Source: Thermoanaerobaculia bacterium | GTDB taxonomy: Bacteria; Acidobacteriota; Thermoanaerobaculia; Multivoradales; Multivoraceae | Direction of reading: 5' to 3' | Assembly: GCA_022822365.1 (NCBI GenBank) | Contig: JAJEBV010000047.1 | Span: 1 to 42,234, forward strand | DNA length: 42,234 bases | Part shown: one piece after another, positions 9,090 through 17,412 of the stretch | How the letters are laid out: each line of letters begins with the position of its first letter | Numbering within the stretch: position 1 is the first letter of the stretch | Position numbers and translations under genes: made by a program | Notes under the pieces: model-generated | Databases searched by the model: none | What the model saw: the letters and a program-made list of their open reading frames with translations, nothing else | Told to the model about the DNA's origin: nothing

Positions 9090-9140
9090 CAGGGCCGGCT
9101 TCCGGGACTGGGTGCGCCGGCGCCCTCGCCGGCTGGGTGC

Positions 9141-9198
9141 GCGGGTCTTCTGACCCGCTGCCGCCGAAGGCGGCCAGGAACGCGCGCCGCGAAGCGGC
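9141..9198. terminator. Cluster of hairpins between convergent genes
   Basis: The 121-bp gap between two convergent genes contains three perfect inverted repeats in a row: GCGGGTC/GACCCGC (9141-9158, TTCT loop), GCCGCC/GGCGGC (9160-9174, GAA loop) and GCCGC/GCGGC (9186-9198, GAA loop). A palindromic GCCGGC pair lies just upstream. No T-run follows, so any termination would be of a GC-rich, bidirectional type; the role is inferred from position. Confidence 0.45.
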
Positions 9199-9210
9199 GA
9201 CGAAACTCCG

Positions 9211-10179
9211 CTACACCGCCCGCACTTGCCGGCTCACCCGGCCGATGATCCGGGGCAGGGCCTCGTGCGCCTCCGGCGGCACCCGGAACGTGGTCATCCA
9301 GGAGAGGGCGGCGAGATCCTGGAGGTCGACGGCATCCCTGCCGGCCAACAGCGCCGCTCCGCGAAGGATCTTGATCGCCTTGACCAGGAAGGTGCGGTCG
9401 GTGAGCAGCGAGTTCGTCTCGTTGCACTCGAACTCCAGGACGAGCGTGCGCAGCACGTCGAGCAGCGCGGCGCGGACCGCCGCTCCGACCTCGACTTCGT
9501 ACATCCGTTTGTTCAGTGCGTCGAGCGTGGCGCGGTCGGTCACGGGTTCGGGGTCGGGCTGCTCGACAACGGAGCCGGAGGCGAAGCGGTCGATCAGCGT
9601 CTTCGCCTCGTCGACGCCGCTCTGGATCAGGCCGGAGACCCGCAACTGGAGGGCGAAGCGGTCCAGGTTCGCGGGGTCGAGTGGCTCGTTGTAGTACTCG
9701 TCGTCCATCGGGTTGCCGGTGGCGATGGCTGCCATCAGCGGAATCGGGTCGGCGCCGAACCGCCGTTCGTTCAGGATGCGAAGCAGCACGTTGAGCGCCT
9801 CTCCGGGCGCGCGCGAGATGTCGTCGAGCACGGCGATCTCGGCCGTGAGCAGGCCGCCCGGTTCGATCCGCTGGTGGATCCGCTCCGCCTCGCCGGCCGT
9901 TCCGGGCGTGGCGCCGTCCGTCTGTACCTTGCGGCGCTCCAGGACGATATCGCCGACCAGCTCGGCGAGCCGTGTGTCGCGGTGCAACTGGTAGAAGAAG
10001 AAGTCGAGGTCGGAGCCCCTGGCGGCGACCTCGGCCAGCCTTGTCTTGGCGGTGCCCGGCGGTCCCTCGACGTAGATATGCTCCCGGGTGATGAGAGCCA
10101 GGAGCAGTGCCGTCTTCACCTCGTCGTGGCCGACGACGTGGTGATCGAGCAGATCGCCCAATGGAGTCAGGTCATTCAT
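9211..10179 (-). CDS. MoxR-family AAA+ ATPase
   Basis: 322 residues forming a single AAA+ module of the MoxR/RavA group, chaperone-like ATPases that usually work with a VWA-domain partner. Walker A is GPPGTAKT (39-46), Walker B is IAVLDD (115-120), and sensor 1 is IATGNP (152-157); PGEALNVLLRILNER is the conserved helix after Walker B. Walker B ends in Asp-Asp rather than the common Asp-Glu, a mild deviation. It lies 45 bp downstream of the MoxR-VWA fusion gene on the same strand, so the two are likely co-transcribed and act as partners. There is no signal peptide or membrane segment, so it is cytoplasmic. Client unknown. Confidence 0.88.
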   Translation of the reverse strand: MNDLTPLGDLLDHHVVGHDEVKTALLLALITREHIYVEGPPGTAKTRLAEVAARGSDLDFFFYQLHRDTRLAELVGDIVLERRKVQTDGATPGTAGEAERIHQRIEPGGLLTAEIAVLDDISRAPGEALNVLLRILNERRFGADPIPLMAAIATGNPMDDEYYNEPLDPANLDRFALQLRVSGLIQSGVDEAKTLIDRFASGSVVEQPDPEPVTDRATLDALNKRMYEVEVGAAVRAALLDVLRTLVLEFECNETNSLLTDRTFLVKAIKILRGAALLAGRDAVDLQDLAALSWMTTFRVPPEAHEALPRIIGRVSRQVRAV

Positions 10180-10224
10180 GGGGTCAGGTCGCTCACGGAA
10201 CGCGCGACTCTATCCGTACCGGGA

Positions 10225-12147
10225 TCACCGCTCCTCCAGCCTGAGTCCGCCTCCGGCGGTCGGTCGACCGTAGAAGCGCAGACCGGCCGTCTCGAGCGAG
10301 ATGTCGTCCAGGACGGGCGGGCAGTCGCCGTTGCCCAGGAACACGGTGTGGAGGGCCACGCCGAGCCGGCGCGCCAGTTGCCGTTCCCGGCGCACGGTCG
10401 TGTCGCCGATGATCGGCAGGCCGTCGGTCAGCAGGACGATGTGGCGGTTGCGTCCGGAGCCGCCGCGCAGACCATCCAGCGCCGTTCGGAGAGGCGCCTC
10501 GTAGTTCGTCTGGCCGACCGCCTTGGCCTGCCCGGCCTGTTCAGCGAGGCGCGAGTAGGAGCGGTGAAGCAGCCGGCCGCCGACCTCGTGAGGCAGCGCG
10601 CGGTGGTGGAACTCCACGTAGCCGACGCGCATGCGCCTGCGGGCCGCGACCCGCAGGATGCCGAGCACGACCTGACTCGACCACACGGTGAGCCGCCCGG
10701 CCATCGAAGCGGAGATGTCCCGCAGGACGGCGACGGCGCCGCCGGCGCTCCTGCGTTTGCGCTCGAAGGTGCGTGGCGCGCCGGGCAGGCGGCCCTCGGT
10801 AAACAGCAACGCCTCGATCACGTCGGCGTCGATGACTTCATCGAGATCGCGCAGCGGCCGGTAGCCGCGGGGCTGGCCGCCAGGGTCGGTGTCCGGGTCG
10901 ATTCGTCCCCGCTCGATACGCCCGACGAGCGCCCGCAGGAGCGGGTCGACCTGGGCGGGCGGAGGCGGCTTGCCGAACAGGGTCGGGGGCGCCGGCAGGT
11001 CGGCCTGATCGTCGATCCACGAGTCGGACGCCGGCGATGCCGCCGCGGCGCCGTCGGAGTCGTCGCCCTGGGACTGCGCTCCAGGCATCTGGGCGCCGGT
11101 CTCCGTCATCGTCACGTTGGGCGGGTCGCCGAGGAGTTCCTCCAGGATGTGGTCGAAGTCTTCCTGCACCTCGTCCGGCAGCCGGTGGGCGACCATGTAG
11201 CGGATGGCGTGGAGATCGCGCGGCGCCGCGGCCGGGGCGCCGCGCAGGAACGCGTGCGCGCGCACGAGCCGGAGCGCCGCCGAGCTGAAGGAGCGGTCCG
11301 ACATCAGGCGGTCGCCGGAGGCGGCCTCGTCGGCGCTGCGCTGGCGGAGCCGGTCGAGCAGACGGTGGTAGGCGTCGATGGTCCGCGCTTCGACCCTGAG
11401 GGACGCGGCCGCCCGTTGCGCGGCGTTGCGGGTTGTGCTGTTCATCACCGCGGATCGCGGTGCGGCGCTTGCCGCGGCGGGGGCGTGGGCTGGGCCGGCG
11501 GCCGGCCGGCCGCCCGACCGCGACGACTCTCGGGCAGCCTCCCGTTCGAGCAGGACGGCGGCCTCGTCGAAGAGCCCGCCGGTGAGCAGGCCGCTCAGAC
11601 GAAGCTGCACGGCGAAGCGGTCGAGCTGGCCGGGTTCAAGCGGGTCGATCGGGGCTTCGACCTGCTCCAGCGGCCCGGTTGCCACCGCTGATTCCAACGG
11701 CAGCGGCTGACCCAGGGCGTGCCGTTCGGCGAGGATCCGGAGTAGCGGTCCCAAAGCCTCGCCGGGGGAACGCGGCAGGTCCTCGAGCAGGGCGACCTCG
11801 GCCTGGAGCAGCGGTCCGGGGATCAGCTCCCGACGCAGGCGCTCGTGGCCACGGTGGCGGTGGCGGCTCAGCAGGACGTCGCCCAGCAGATCCGATTCCC
11901 GAATGTCGCGATGAAACACCAGCGTGTGCGTTCGGGCGCCCGACAGCGTGGCCAGGGCCGCGGCAAGCTCCGACTTGCCGCAACCGGGAGGACCCTCCAG
12001 GTAGGCGTGCTGCTCCGCCAGCAACGCGAGGGTCAGCCCCGTCGCGGCATCGTCCTGGCCGATCAGCACCCGGCCGAGCGCCGTCCGCAGGTCGACGAAG
12101 GCAGCGGCCAGTTCCGTGGTTCGGCGATCCGGGGCGGGTTGGGTCAT
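10225..12147 (-). CDS. MoxR-type AAA+ ATPase fused to a VWA domain
   Basis: 640 residues in two functional parts. The N-terminal AAA+ module has Walker A GPPGCGKS (52-59), Walker B VALLED (118-123) and sensor 1 AVATG (154-158). Low-complexity Ala/Pro/Ser/Asp linkers follow at about 205-240 and 345-400. The C-terminal VWA domain begins near residue 470 and has a complete metal-ion-dependent adhesion site: D477-x-S479-x-S481, a Thr in QTNYE near 547, and D575 in LLTDG. Fusing ATPase and VWA in one chain resembles the ChlD subunit of magnesium chelatase, but here the Walker motifs look intact and no chelatase genes are nearby. With the MoxR gene downstream it likely forms a mixed AAA+ ring with a built-in VWA adaptor. 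The target is unknown. Confidence 0.87.
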   Translation of the reverse strand: MTQPAPDRRTTELAAAFVDLRTALGRVLIGQDDAATGLTLALLAEQHAYLEGPPGCGKSELAAALATLSGARTHTLVFHRDIRESDLLGDVLLSRHRHRGHERLRRELIPGPLLQAEVALLEDLPRSPGEALGPLLRILAERHALGQPLPLESAVATGPLEQVEAPIDPLEPGQLDRFAVQLRLSGLLTGGLFDEAAVLLEREAARESSRSGGRPAAGPAHAPAAASAAPRSAVMNSTTRNAAQRAAASLRVEARTIDAYHRLLDRLRQRSADEAASGDRLMSDRSFSSAALRLVRAHAFLRGAPAAAPRDLHAIRYMVAHRLPDEVQEDFDHILEELLGDPPNVTMTETGAQMPGAQSQGDDSDGAAAASPASDSWIDDQADLPAPPTLFGKPPPPAQVDPLLRALVGRIERGRIDPDTDPGGQPRGYRPLRDLDEVIDADVIEALLFTEGRLPGAPRTFERKRRSAGGAVAVLRDISASMAGRLTVWSSQVVLGILRVAARRRMRVGYVEFHHRALPHEVGGRLLHRSYSRLAEQAGQAKAVGQTNYEAPLRTALDGLRGGSGRNRHIVLLTDGLPIIGDTTVRRERQLARRLGVALHTVFLGNGDCPPVLDDISLETAGLRFYGRPTAGGGLRLEER

Positions 12148-12202
12148 GGCCGCGGAATGCTACTTGGCCGGTTCTTACCCGCCTGCGTCAGCGCCAGAGG
12201 GG

Positions 12203-12220
12203 AGGTTCCCGGAAGAACCT
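12203..12220. promoter_or_regulatory. Dyad in the divergent intergenic region
   Basis: AGGTTC and GAACCT flank a six-base centre in the 169-bp gap between the MoxR-VWA gene and the VWA-related secreted gene. The position between divergent starts suits an operator, but a 5'-UTR hairpin is equally possible. No promoter hexamers are convincing in this gap. Confidence 0.3.
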
Positions 12221-12316
12221 GACGGGAAGGGCGGTTGGTAGGATGGCGGACGCGTCGCGTTCCCGTGCCGTCGTTCGTTTGCGTTCGGCACTCAGGAAAC
12301 CAGGAGGTCCCCAGGG

Positions 12317-13855
12317 ATGAAGAAAGTTGCGACGGTTGGACGACGGTTGGCGCTGGCTGCCGCGTTGGCGGGTGGTGCTTTCCTCTTGTCGACCGGTTTC
12401 GGGTTGGCCGTTGCGGCCGATGCCGCAGTTGGCGTTGAGGCCGCGGCCCAGGACGACGAGAAGAAGAAGCGCAAGGCGGAGAAGAAGGCGGCGGCTCGGG
12501 CGGCCAAGGAACAGAAGCGTCTGGAGAAGCAGCGCCGGCAGCGGGGCAGGACGGTGCGCGCGGTCGTCGTGCCGTCGGAGCCGGCCCCGACGTCCGAACC
12601 GGCCGCGGCGCCCGCGCCGGAACCCGCGGTGGCGGCCACGCCGGTTTCCACGCCTGAACCGGCGCCGGCGCCGAAGCCTGAGCCGGCGCGAGTCCCGGCA
12701 GCGGAACCGACGCCAACGTCTGCGCTTGAACCCGTCCCTGCCGCCGAACCGGCCCCGGCTCCGCGGCGTGAGCAGCCACGGGCTTCTGAGCCGGCTTCAC
12801 GCCAGGCGAGGACGCCGGCTCCAGCCCCGGCGCCGAGGGACTACGAACTCAGCGAACGCATCCGGGTCGCGGAGGTGTTGCTCGATGTCCTCGTCACTGA
12901 CCGCAGGGGCAATGTCATCGAGGGTCTGGGCGCCGAGGACTTCGTCGTTCTCCACGACGGCGAGGAGCAGGAGGTGACGAGCGCCTCCTTCTACGGCGGA
13001 CCGAGCGAGTTGGCGGCCACCGGCGAGGGCGCCACGACCCGAACCGACCGCTACTTCATCCTCATGTTCCACGACCAGCGGATGCAGGCGCCCCAACTGG
13101 CGGGTCCCCAGATGGACAATGCGCGCTGGCTCAAGCGCTGGATCGAGGAGGAACTCCAGCCCAACGACCAGGTGGCGGTGTTCGCGTACCAGGCACGGCT
13201 CAAGGTCTACCTGGACTTCAGCCGCGACCGCGACGAGATCCTGGCGGCGGTTGACGCCGCCTCCCGGGGCAAGAAGGACATCGAACGCTGGGTCACGCGG
13301 TCGGATCCCGAGTTCGACCCCAACTCGCCGTCACTCTTCGTCAATCTGCCGGTGGAGAAGGAGCTTGCCAGGCGCAGCCGCAAGCTGCAGGAGGCCCTGG
13401 AGCTCGTCGGAGAGGCGGCCGCGGGGATCGCGGGTCGCAAGAACCTGATCATGTTCAGTCTCGGTTTCGGCGAGATCGGCCAGTTCGGCAGCTACACGCC
13501 GGATCCGCGGTACTACCCGCAGATGCGTGAGGCGCTGAACGCGGGCAACGTCGCCGTGTACACGATCGACACGATGGGCAGTCGCCGCCGCTCGATCGCT
13601 TCGGCGTCCCTCAACGACTCACTGAGCCACATTTCGAACGAAACCGGCGGCCACTACTACGGGAACTTCACGAACATCCTGTCGCCGATGCGCCAGGTCG
13701 CCGAGGAGAACCAGGGCTACTACCTCGTGAGTTTCCGCTCCGAGTACGAAGCCGGCACCCAGGGCTACCGCGGCATCAAGGTCAAGGTTCGCGACGGCAA
13801 CTACAAGGTACGCTCCCGCACCGGCTTCCGCTACGGCGAGTCGGCCGGCCCGTAG
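12317..13855 (+). CDS. Secreted VWFA-related protein (TIGR03436-type, Acidobacteriota)
   Basis: 512 residues: signal peptide (1 to about 34), a Lys/Arg/Glu-rich stretch (about 47-80), a long Ala/Pro/Glu-rich linker (about 85-175), then a VWA-like domain opening with VLLDVLVTDRRGNVIEGL and ending in GYYLVSFRSEYEAGTQGYRG. That combination matches the VWFA-related domain family widespread in Acidobacteriota. The metal-site position reads FHDQRMQ (D253) instead of DxSxS, so metal binding is doubtful, as is usual in this family. ATG 12317 follows AGGAGG at 12302-12307. The role is unknown; the linker suggests that the domain is held away from a surface or the cell wall. The gene is divergent from the MoxR-VWA gene. 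Confidence 0.87.
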   Translation: MKKVATVGRRLALAAALAGGAFLLSTGFGLAVAADAAVGVEAAAQDDEKKKRKAEKKAAARAAKEQKRLEKQRRQRGRTVRAVVVPSEPAPTSEPAAAPAPEPAVAATPVSTPEPAPAPKPEPARVPAAEPTPTSALEPVPAAEPAPAPRREQPRASEPASRQARTPAPAPAPRDYELSERIRVAEVLLDVLVTDRRGNVIEGLGAEDFVVLHDGEEQEVTSASFYGGPSELAATGEGATTRTDRYFILMFHDQRMQAPQLAGPQMDNARWLKRWIEEELQPNDQVAVFAYQARLKVYLDFSRDRDEILAAVDAASRGKKDIERWVTRSDPEFDPNSPSLFVNLPVEKELARRSRKLQEALELVGEAAAGIAGRKNLIMFSLGFGEIGQFGSYTPDPRYYPQMREALNAGNVAVYTIDTMGSRRRSIASASLNDSLSHISNETGGHYYGNFTNILSPMRQVAEENQGYYLVSFRSEYEAGTQGYRGIKVKVRDGNYKVRSRTGFRYGESAGP

Positions 13856-13871
13856 CGGCCTGGGCGGCCGC
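13855..13871 (+). terminator. Possible hairpin after the VWFA-related gene
   Basis: GCGGCC, a five-base loop and GGCCGC form a perfect six-pair hairpin starting at the stop codon. There is no T-run after it. A weak terminator or a stability element is possible. Confidence 0.3.
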
Positions 13872-13938
13872 GAAGCCGTATAGGCTGCGCGGGTTTCGCG
13901 GCCCCACCGCGAACATGACCCAGGGAGGAAGCCCGCAG

Positions 13939-14817
13939 ATGATCTCCGCCGACGCGCGCTACGAGAAGAAACGGATCGAGGTCCACGGCCGCGAGATGGC
14001 CTGTGTCGATTGTGGCGAGGGCGATCCGATCGTCTTCCTGCACGGCAATCCGACTTCGTCGTACCTGTGGCGCAACGTGATGCCGCACCTGGAGGGACAG
14101 GGCCGGCTGGTGGCGCCGGACCTGATCGGCATGGGCGATTCGGCGAAACTGCCGGAGAGCGGCCCCGACCGCTACCGGTTCGTGGAGCATCGTCACTACC
14201 TCGACGGGTTGCTCGAGGCGATTGGCGTCACGGAGAACGTCGTCTTCGTCATCCACGACTGGGGCTCCGCGCTTGGGTTCGACTGGGCGAACCGGCACCG
14301 GGACGCGGTCCGCGGCATCGCCTACATGGAGGCGATCGTCAGCCCGGTCCCGAGCTGGGACGATTGGCCCGAGGCGGCGCGGGGCGTCTTCCAGGGCTTC
14401 CGCTCGCCCGCCGGCGAGGGCATGGTGCTGGCGAAGAACGTCTTCGTCGAGCGGGTGTTGCCCGGGTCCGTGTTGCGGAAGATGACCGACGAGGAGATGG
14501 CCGTCTACCGGCGTCCGTTCGAGGAAGAGGGTGAGTCGCGCCGTCCGACGCTCACCTGGCCACGCCAGATCCCGATCGCGGGCGAGCCGGAGGACGTAGT
14601 GGAGATCGTGCAGTCCTACGCCGACTGGCTGGCCGGTTCCGACGTGCCGAAGCTGTTCGTCAATGCGAAGCCCGGCGCCATTCTCACGGGCGCCATGCGG
14701 GAGGTCTGCCGCGCCTGGCCGAACCAGACGGAAGTGACGGTCAAGGGCTCCCACTTCATCCAGGAGGACTCCCCGGATGAGATCGGTCAGGCGATCTCGG
14801 AATGGTTGCCTTCGTAG
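13939..14817 (+). CDS. Haloalkane dehalogenase (alpha/beta hydrolase, HLD-II-like)
   Basis: A 292-residue alpha/beta hydrolase expected to cleave carbon-halogen bonds to an alcohol plus halide. The catalytic layout matches subfamily II enzymes such as LinB/DhaA: N37 in HGNPTSSYLWRN and W108 bind halide, D107 in HDWGSALGFDW is the nucleophile, E131 in MEAI is the acid, and H272 in GSHFIQEDSPD is the base. The start ATG 13939 is preferred over ATG 13915 because AGGGAGG at 13922-13928 sits ten bases before it. There is no signal peptide, so it is cytoplasmic. The physiological substrate is unknown; many environmental members have only weak activity on tested haloalkanes. The gene stands between unrelated secreted-protein genes. 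Confidence 0.92.
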   Translation: MISADARYEKKRIEVHGREMACVDCGEGDPIVFLHGNPTSSYLWRNVMPHLEGQGRLVAPDLIGMGDSAKLPESGPDRYRFVEHRHYLDGLLEAIGVTENVVFVIHDWGSALGFDWANRHRDAVRGIAYMEAIVSPVPSWDDWPEAARGVFQGFRSPAGEGMVLAKNVFVERVLPGSVLRKMTDEEMAVYRRPFEEEGESRRPTLTWPRQIPIAGEPEDVVEIVQSYADWLAGSDVPKLFVNAKPGAILTGAMREVCRAWPNQTEVTVKGSHFIQEDSPDEIGQAISEWLPS

Positions 14818-14856
14818 CTGACGTTCTCCTCCTCGATATCCACTTTCATGTGTGAC

Positions 14857-14874
14857 ACCTGAGGAAGCTCAGGT
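14857..14874 (+). other. Perfect 7-bp hairpin upstream of the secreted-protein operon
   Basis: ACCTGAG, loop GAAG, CTCAGGT. It lies between the dehalogenase stop and the next start at 14892. It may terminate the dehalogenase transcript (no T-run) or fold in the leader of the next message. Confidence 0.35.
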
Positions 14875-14891
14875 ACGGGGAGGAAGCTCAC

Positions 14892-16433
14892 ATGCTGCGA
14901 AGCCTGCTCCGGGGAGGAAGCCGCTTCCCGCCGACGGTCAAGGTCTCCATGCTGGTCGCCGGGCTGACCGCGGCGCCAGCGCTGGCCCAGGAGGCGGGGA
15001 ACGGGCCGCGACTCGAAGACCTGAAGCGCCTCGACTTGCCACAGCGGATCGCGCGAGCGGCCGATGTTCGCTGGCTCGGGGACGGCACGGTCCTCATCGG
15101 GGTTATCGGCCCGGGCGTCCACGCCTGGCGCATCGGCGAGAGCGGAGTTCGACTCCGGGTGGCGCTTGAGGAACTGGAGGCGGAGGTTCGCGAAGTCGAG
15201 GGTCGGAGGTTCATCGGTCCGAGCCGCGAACGGGACTACGGCCGCCTGGCTGTCTCGCCCCAGGGCATCGCGTTCGCGGACCTCTTCGCCGGGATCCACG
15301 TCGCGAACGAGCGGGGGATCATCGGCCCGGTGGAAATCGAGTTCGTTGGCGACCTTGATCGACGGCGTTCCCGGACGGCGGCCGTGGGCCTGATGCGCGC
15401 GGACGCCGATAGCTGGGCGCCGTACGCCGCCTGGTTGATCGAAGATGCCGGCGGCCCGCCCCGGGGCCTCCTGCCGACCAGGGACGGCGGCCGCGCCCTG
15501 GAGGTGTGCAGCGACGCGGAACTCTCCGTAGTCCGTTTCATAACGAACGATCGGCTGCTGGTGGTTCCGGGCGCTGAGTCGGGCGTCTTCGTCTATGACG
15601 GCGAGGGCGGGCTGCGCGACAGTGTGGACGCGGCGACCTTCTTCGCGGAGAGCGGCTGCGATGTCGAACCGAACGAGTGGGGCAACTCGCCCCTCTCGGA
15701 CGCCTACTGGCGGGCCGACTGGTTGGGCCCGCGTCGCATCATCGACGATGTCGTGGCGGACGGCGCCGGCAACGTGTACTTCTTCGTCCGGTATGGCGCG
15801 GCACTGCCGGCGGAGGAGCCTGCCGCCGATATCGATGCGCTGCCCGTTCCCGGCCGGCGGACTGTCGCCGCCGACATCACGGCGACGTTGGCGAACACGG
15901 ATCCGGCTTGCCCCGTTCCCGCTTGCTACGAGCCCGCCAGCCCGGGATTGACGCCCGCCACGAGCGCCTACCACTGGCGGCCGGAGCCGGCCTGGCACGC
16001 CGAGAACTCTCCGCGCCGTCGTTCGATCCATCACGTGGCGCTGCGTTCGAGTCCAGGGCCCGTACGGCTCAACCGACTGAGCCCGGGCTCTGGAGGACCC
16101 CGTCAGCAACTGACGCAGGAGTCGACCGTTCAGCCAGGGGGTCGGGTCAACGCGCAGGGAGGCGCAGTCAGGGACCGCGTCATCGCCTCGGTGCCCCCGC
16201 CGAGCGGCAGGGTGTGCTGGGACCTGGCCCACGCCCGGGTCGATGATCTCCGCACCGTGACCATGCGACCGTGCGTGATCGAGTCGAAGTACGCGGACAC
16301 TCGCCTTCGGGCCGATCTGCGAGGAGACCGGGCGGTGATCCTGCTCCGCGGCGGTGCCCTGCGGGGAGGCGACGTGCGGGCGGCCGACGCGTACGAAGCC
16401 CGCATTCGACCACCGGCCGGGTCAGGAGACTAG
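14892..16433 (+). CDS. Secreted protein of unknown function, beta-propeller-like
   Basis: 513 residues with a signal peptide (hydrophobic VSMLVAGLTAAPALA, cleavage near residue 32). The rest has repeated short beta-strand patterns of the kind found in WD/quinoprotein-type propellers, such as VRWLGDGTVLIGVIGPGVHAW and RFITNDRLLVVPGAESGVFVY, but no motif I can name. A CPVPACYEP segment may form a disulphide. ATG 14892 follows a GGGGAGGAAG ribosome-binding site. The stop is four bases before the GTG of the next gene, which is also secreted, so the two are one transcription unit. Codon use stays uniform to the end, with no sign of a break in this gene. No function is proposed. Confidence 0.78.
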   Translation: MLRSLLRGGSRFPPTVKVSMLVAGLTAAPALAQEAGNGPRLEDLKRLDLPQRIARAADVRWLGDGTVLIGVIGPGVHAWRIGESGVRLRVALEELEAEVREVEGRRFIGPSRERDYGRLAVSPQGIAFADLFAGIHVANERGIIGPVEIEFVGDLDRRRSRTAAVGLMRADADSWAPYAAWLIEDAGGPPRGLLPTRDGGRALEVCSDAELSVVRFITNDRLLVVPGAESGVFVYDGEGGLRDSVDAATFFAESGCDVEPNEWGNSPLSDAYWRADWLGPRRIIDDVVADGAGNVYFFVRYGAALPAEEPAADIDALPVPGRRTVAADITATLANTDPACPVPACYEPASPGLTPATSAYHWRPEPAWHAENSPRRRSIHHVALRSSPGPVRLNRLSPGSGGPRQQLTQESTVQPGGRVNAQGGAVRDRVIASVPPPSGRVCWDLAHARVDDLRTVTMRPCVIESKYADTRLRADLRGDRAVILLRGGALRGGDVRAADAYEARIRPPAGSGD

Positions 16434-16437
16434 GGCG

Positions 16438-17412
16438 GTGCGATCTTCGATCTGCCTTCTCTGGGTCGCGCTCGGGCTTGCTGCCGCTCCGGCGGCGGGA
16501 CAGGACGAACCGGCTGCCGGTGACCCGTTTCAGTTCGTATGTTCGAGGCAAAGTGAACCTGGCGGGGTTTCCGTCCGTTCCCTCATGGTGCCGCCGGATG
16601 AGACGTGGGAACGTCGCGCAGACGTTCAAGGAGTCCGTGCGCCGGCCGACTGCTGGGCCTGGAGCAACGCCTGTCCGCCGCGGCTCCTTGGCCCCGGGCA
16701 GGACGCGGCTGCCGCTTGCCGCTCGGCCGGCGACTCGTTCACGCGGCTGACGATCCGTCTTGACGCTCCTCGGGGCTTCGCCGACCAGCCCGGAGCCGTA
16801 GAGGACCCGGCGAACGAACTCCAGGTGACCGCGGCGCCTGCGGCCATGTGGTACCAGGTGCCCCGGGACCTTCTGCCGACGACGAGAACGATGTCCGACT
16901 CCCTGTCGTTGCCGCGAGACGGTGAAACGCTTCGCGTTCAGGCGCGTTCCGAGCGGCTCGCCTCGACCTGGCGGGACGCGACGGTCGACGAGGACGCCGT
17001 GGAACTCGAGCTGCGGCCGGCCGTCCGGTTCACCGGCCGGGTAACCTCTGACGGTGCCCCCCTGGCCGGCGCGCGAGTCTGGCTCGCGCGGGACCGCGGT
17101 GCTCGGGGCGCGGGTCTGCCGGCGGAGCCTCTTGGATTCGAGATGACGGACAAGTCGGGCGGTTTCTCGTTGACTCTGTCCGAGGCAGAACGCTCGGCGA
17201 TCATCGTTTCCAGCACGAGCCGGACGGCGGCTACTTTCGAGCGCTTCTCCGAGCTGCCGCCGGTCGTCGAACTGAGTCCGGGTCTCTCCGTGAGCGGCCA
17301 GACGGTCGATGCGGAGGGGCAGCCGATCGCGGGAGCGCGGCTCAAGGGGCTTTCCTGGGGTGCCGGGCGTGATTCCGGTGATGCAACAGCTCGCGGGTGT
17401 CTCCGGCCCTGA
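16438..17412 (+). pseudogene. 5' part of a frameshifted secreted regulatory-like-repeat protein
   Basis: GTG 16438 follows AGGAGA at the right distance and starts a signal peptide (ICLLWVALGLAAAPAAGQ). About 305 residues of exported protein follow, ending in a carboxypeptidase-regulatory-like repeat (SVSGQTVDAEGQPIAGARLKG). This frame then runs into non-homologous residues and a stop at 17410-17412. The repeat resumes in the next frame as QQLAGVSGPDGRFLLGGF. A one-base gain (or two-base loss) near the two GGGG runs at 17346-17349 and 17357-17360 explains the break. The original protein was a single chain of roughly 1,050 residues. Whether this is real decay or a homopolymer sequencing error cannot be decided here. 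Confidence 0.75.

Noticed and set aside
10225..12147. Magnesium or cobalt chelatase D subunit.
   Set aside because: Walker motifs appear functional, which is not usual for ChlD, and no H subunit or tetrapyrrole gene is near.
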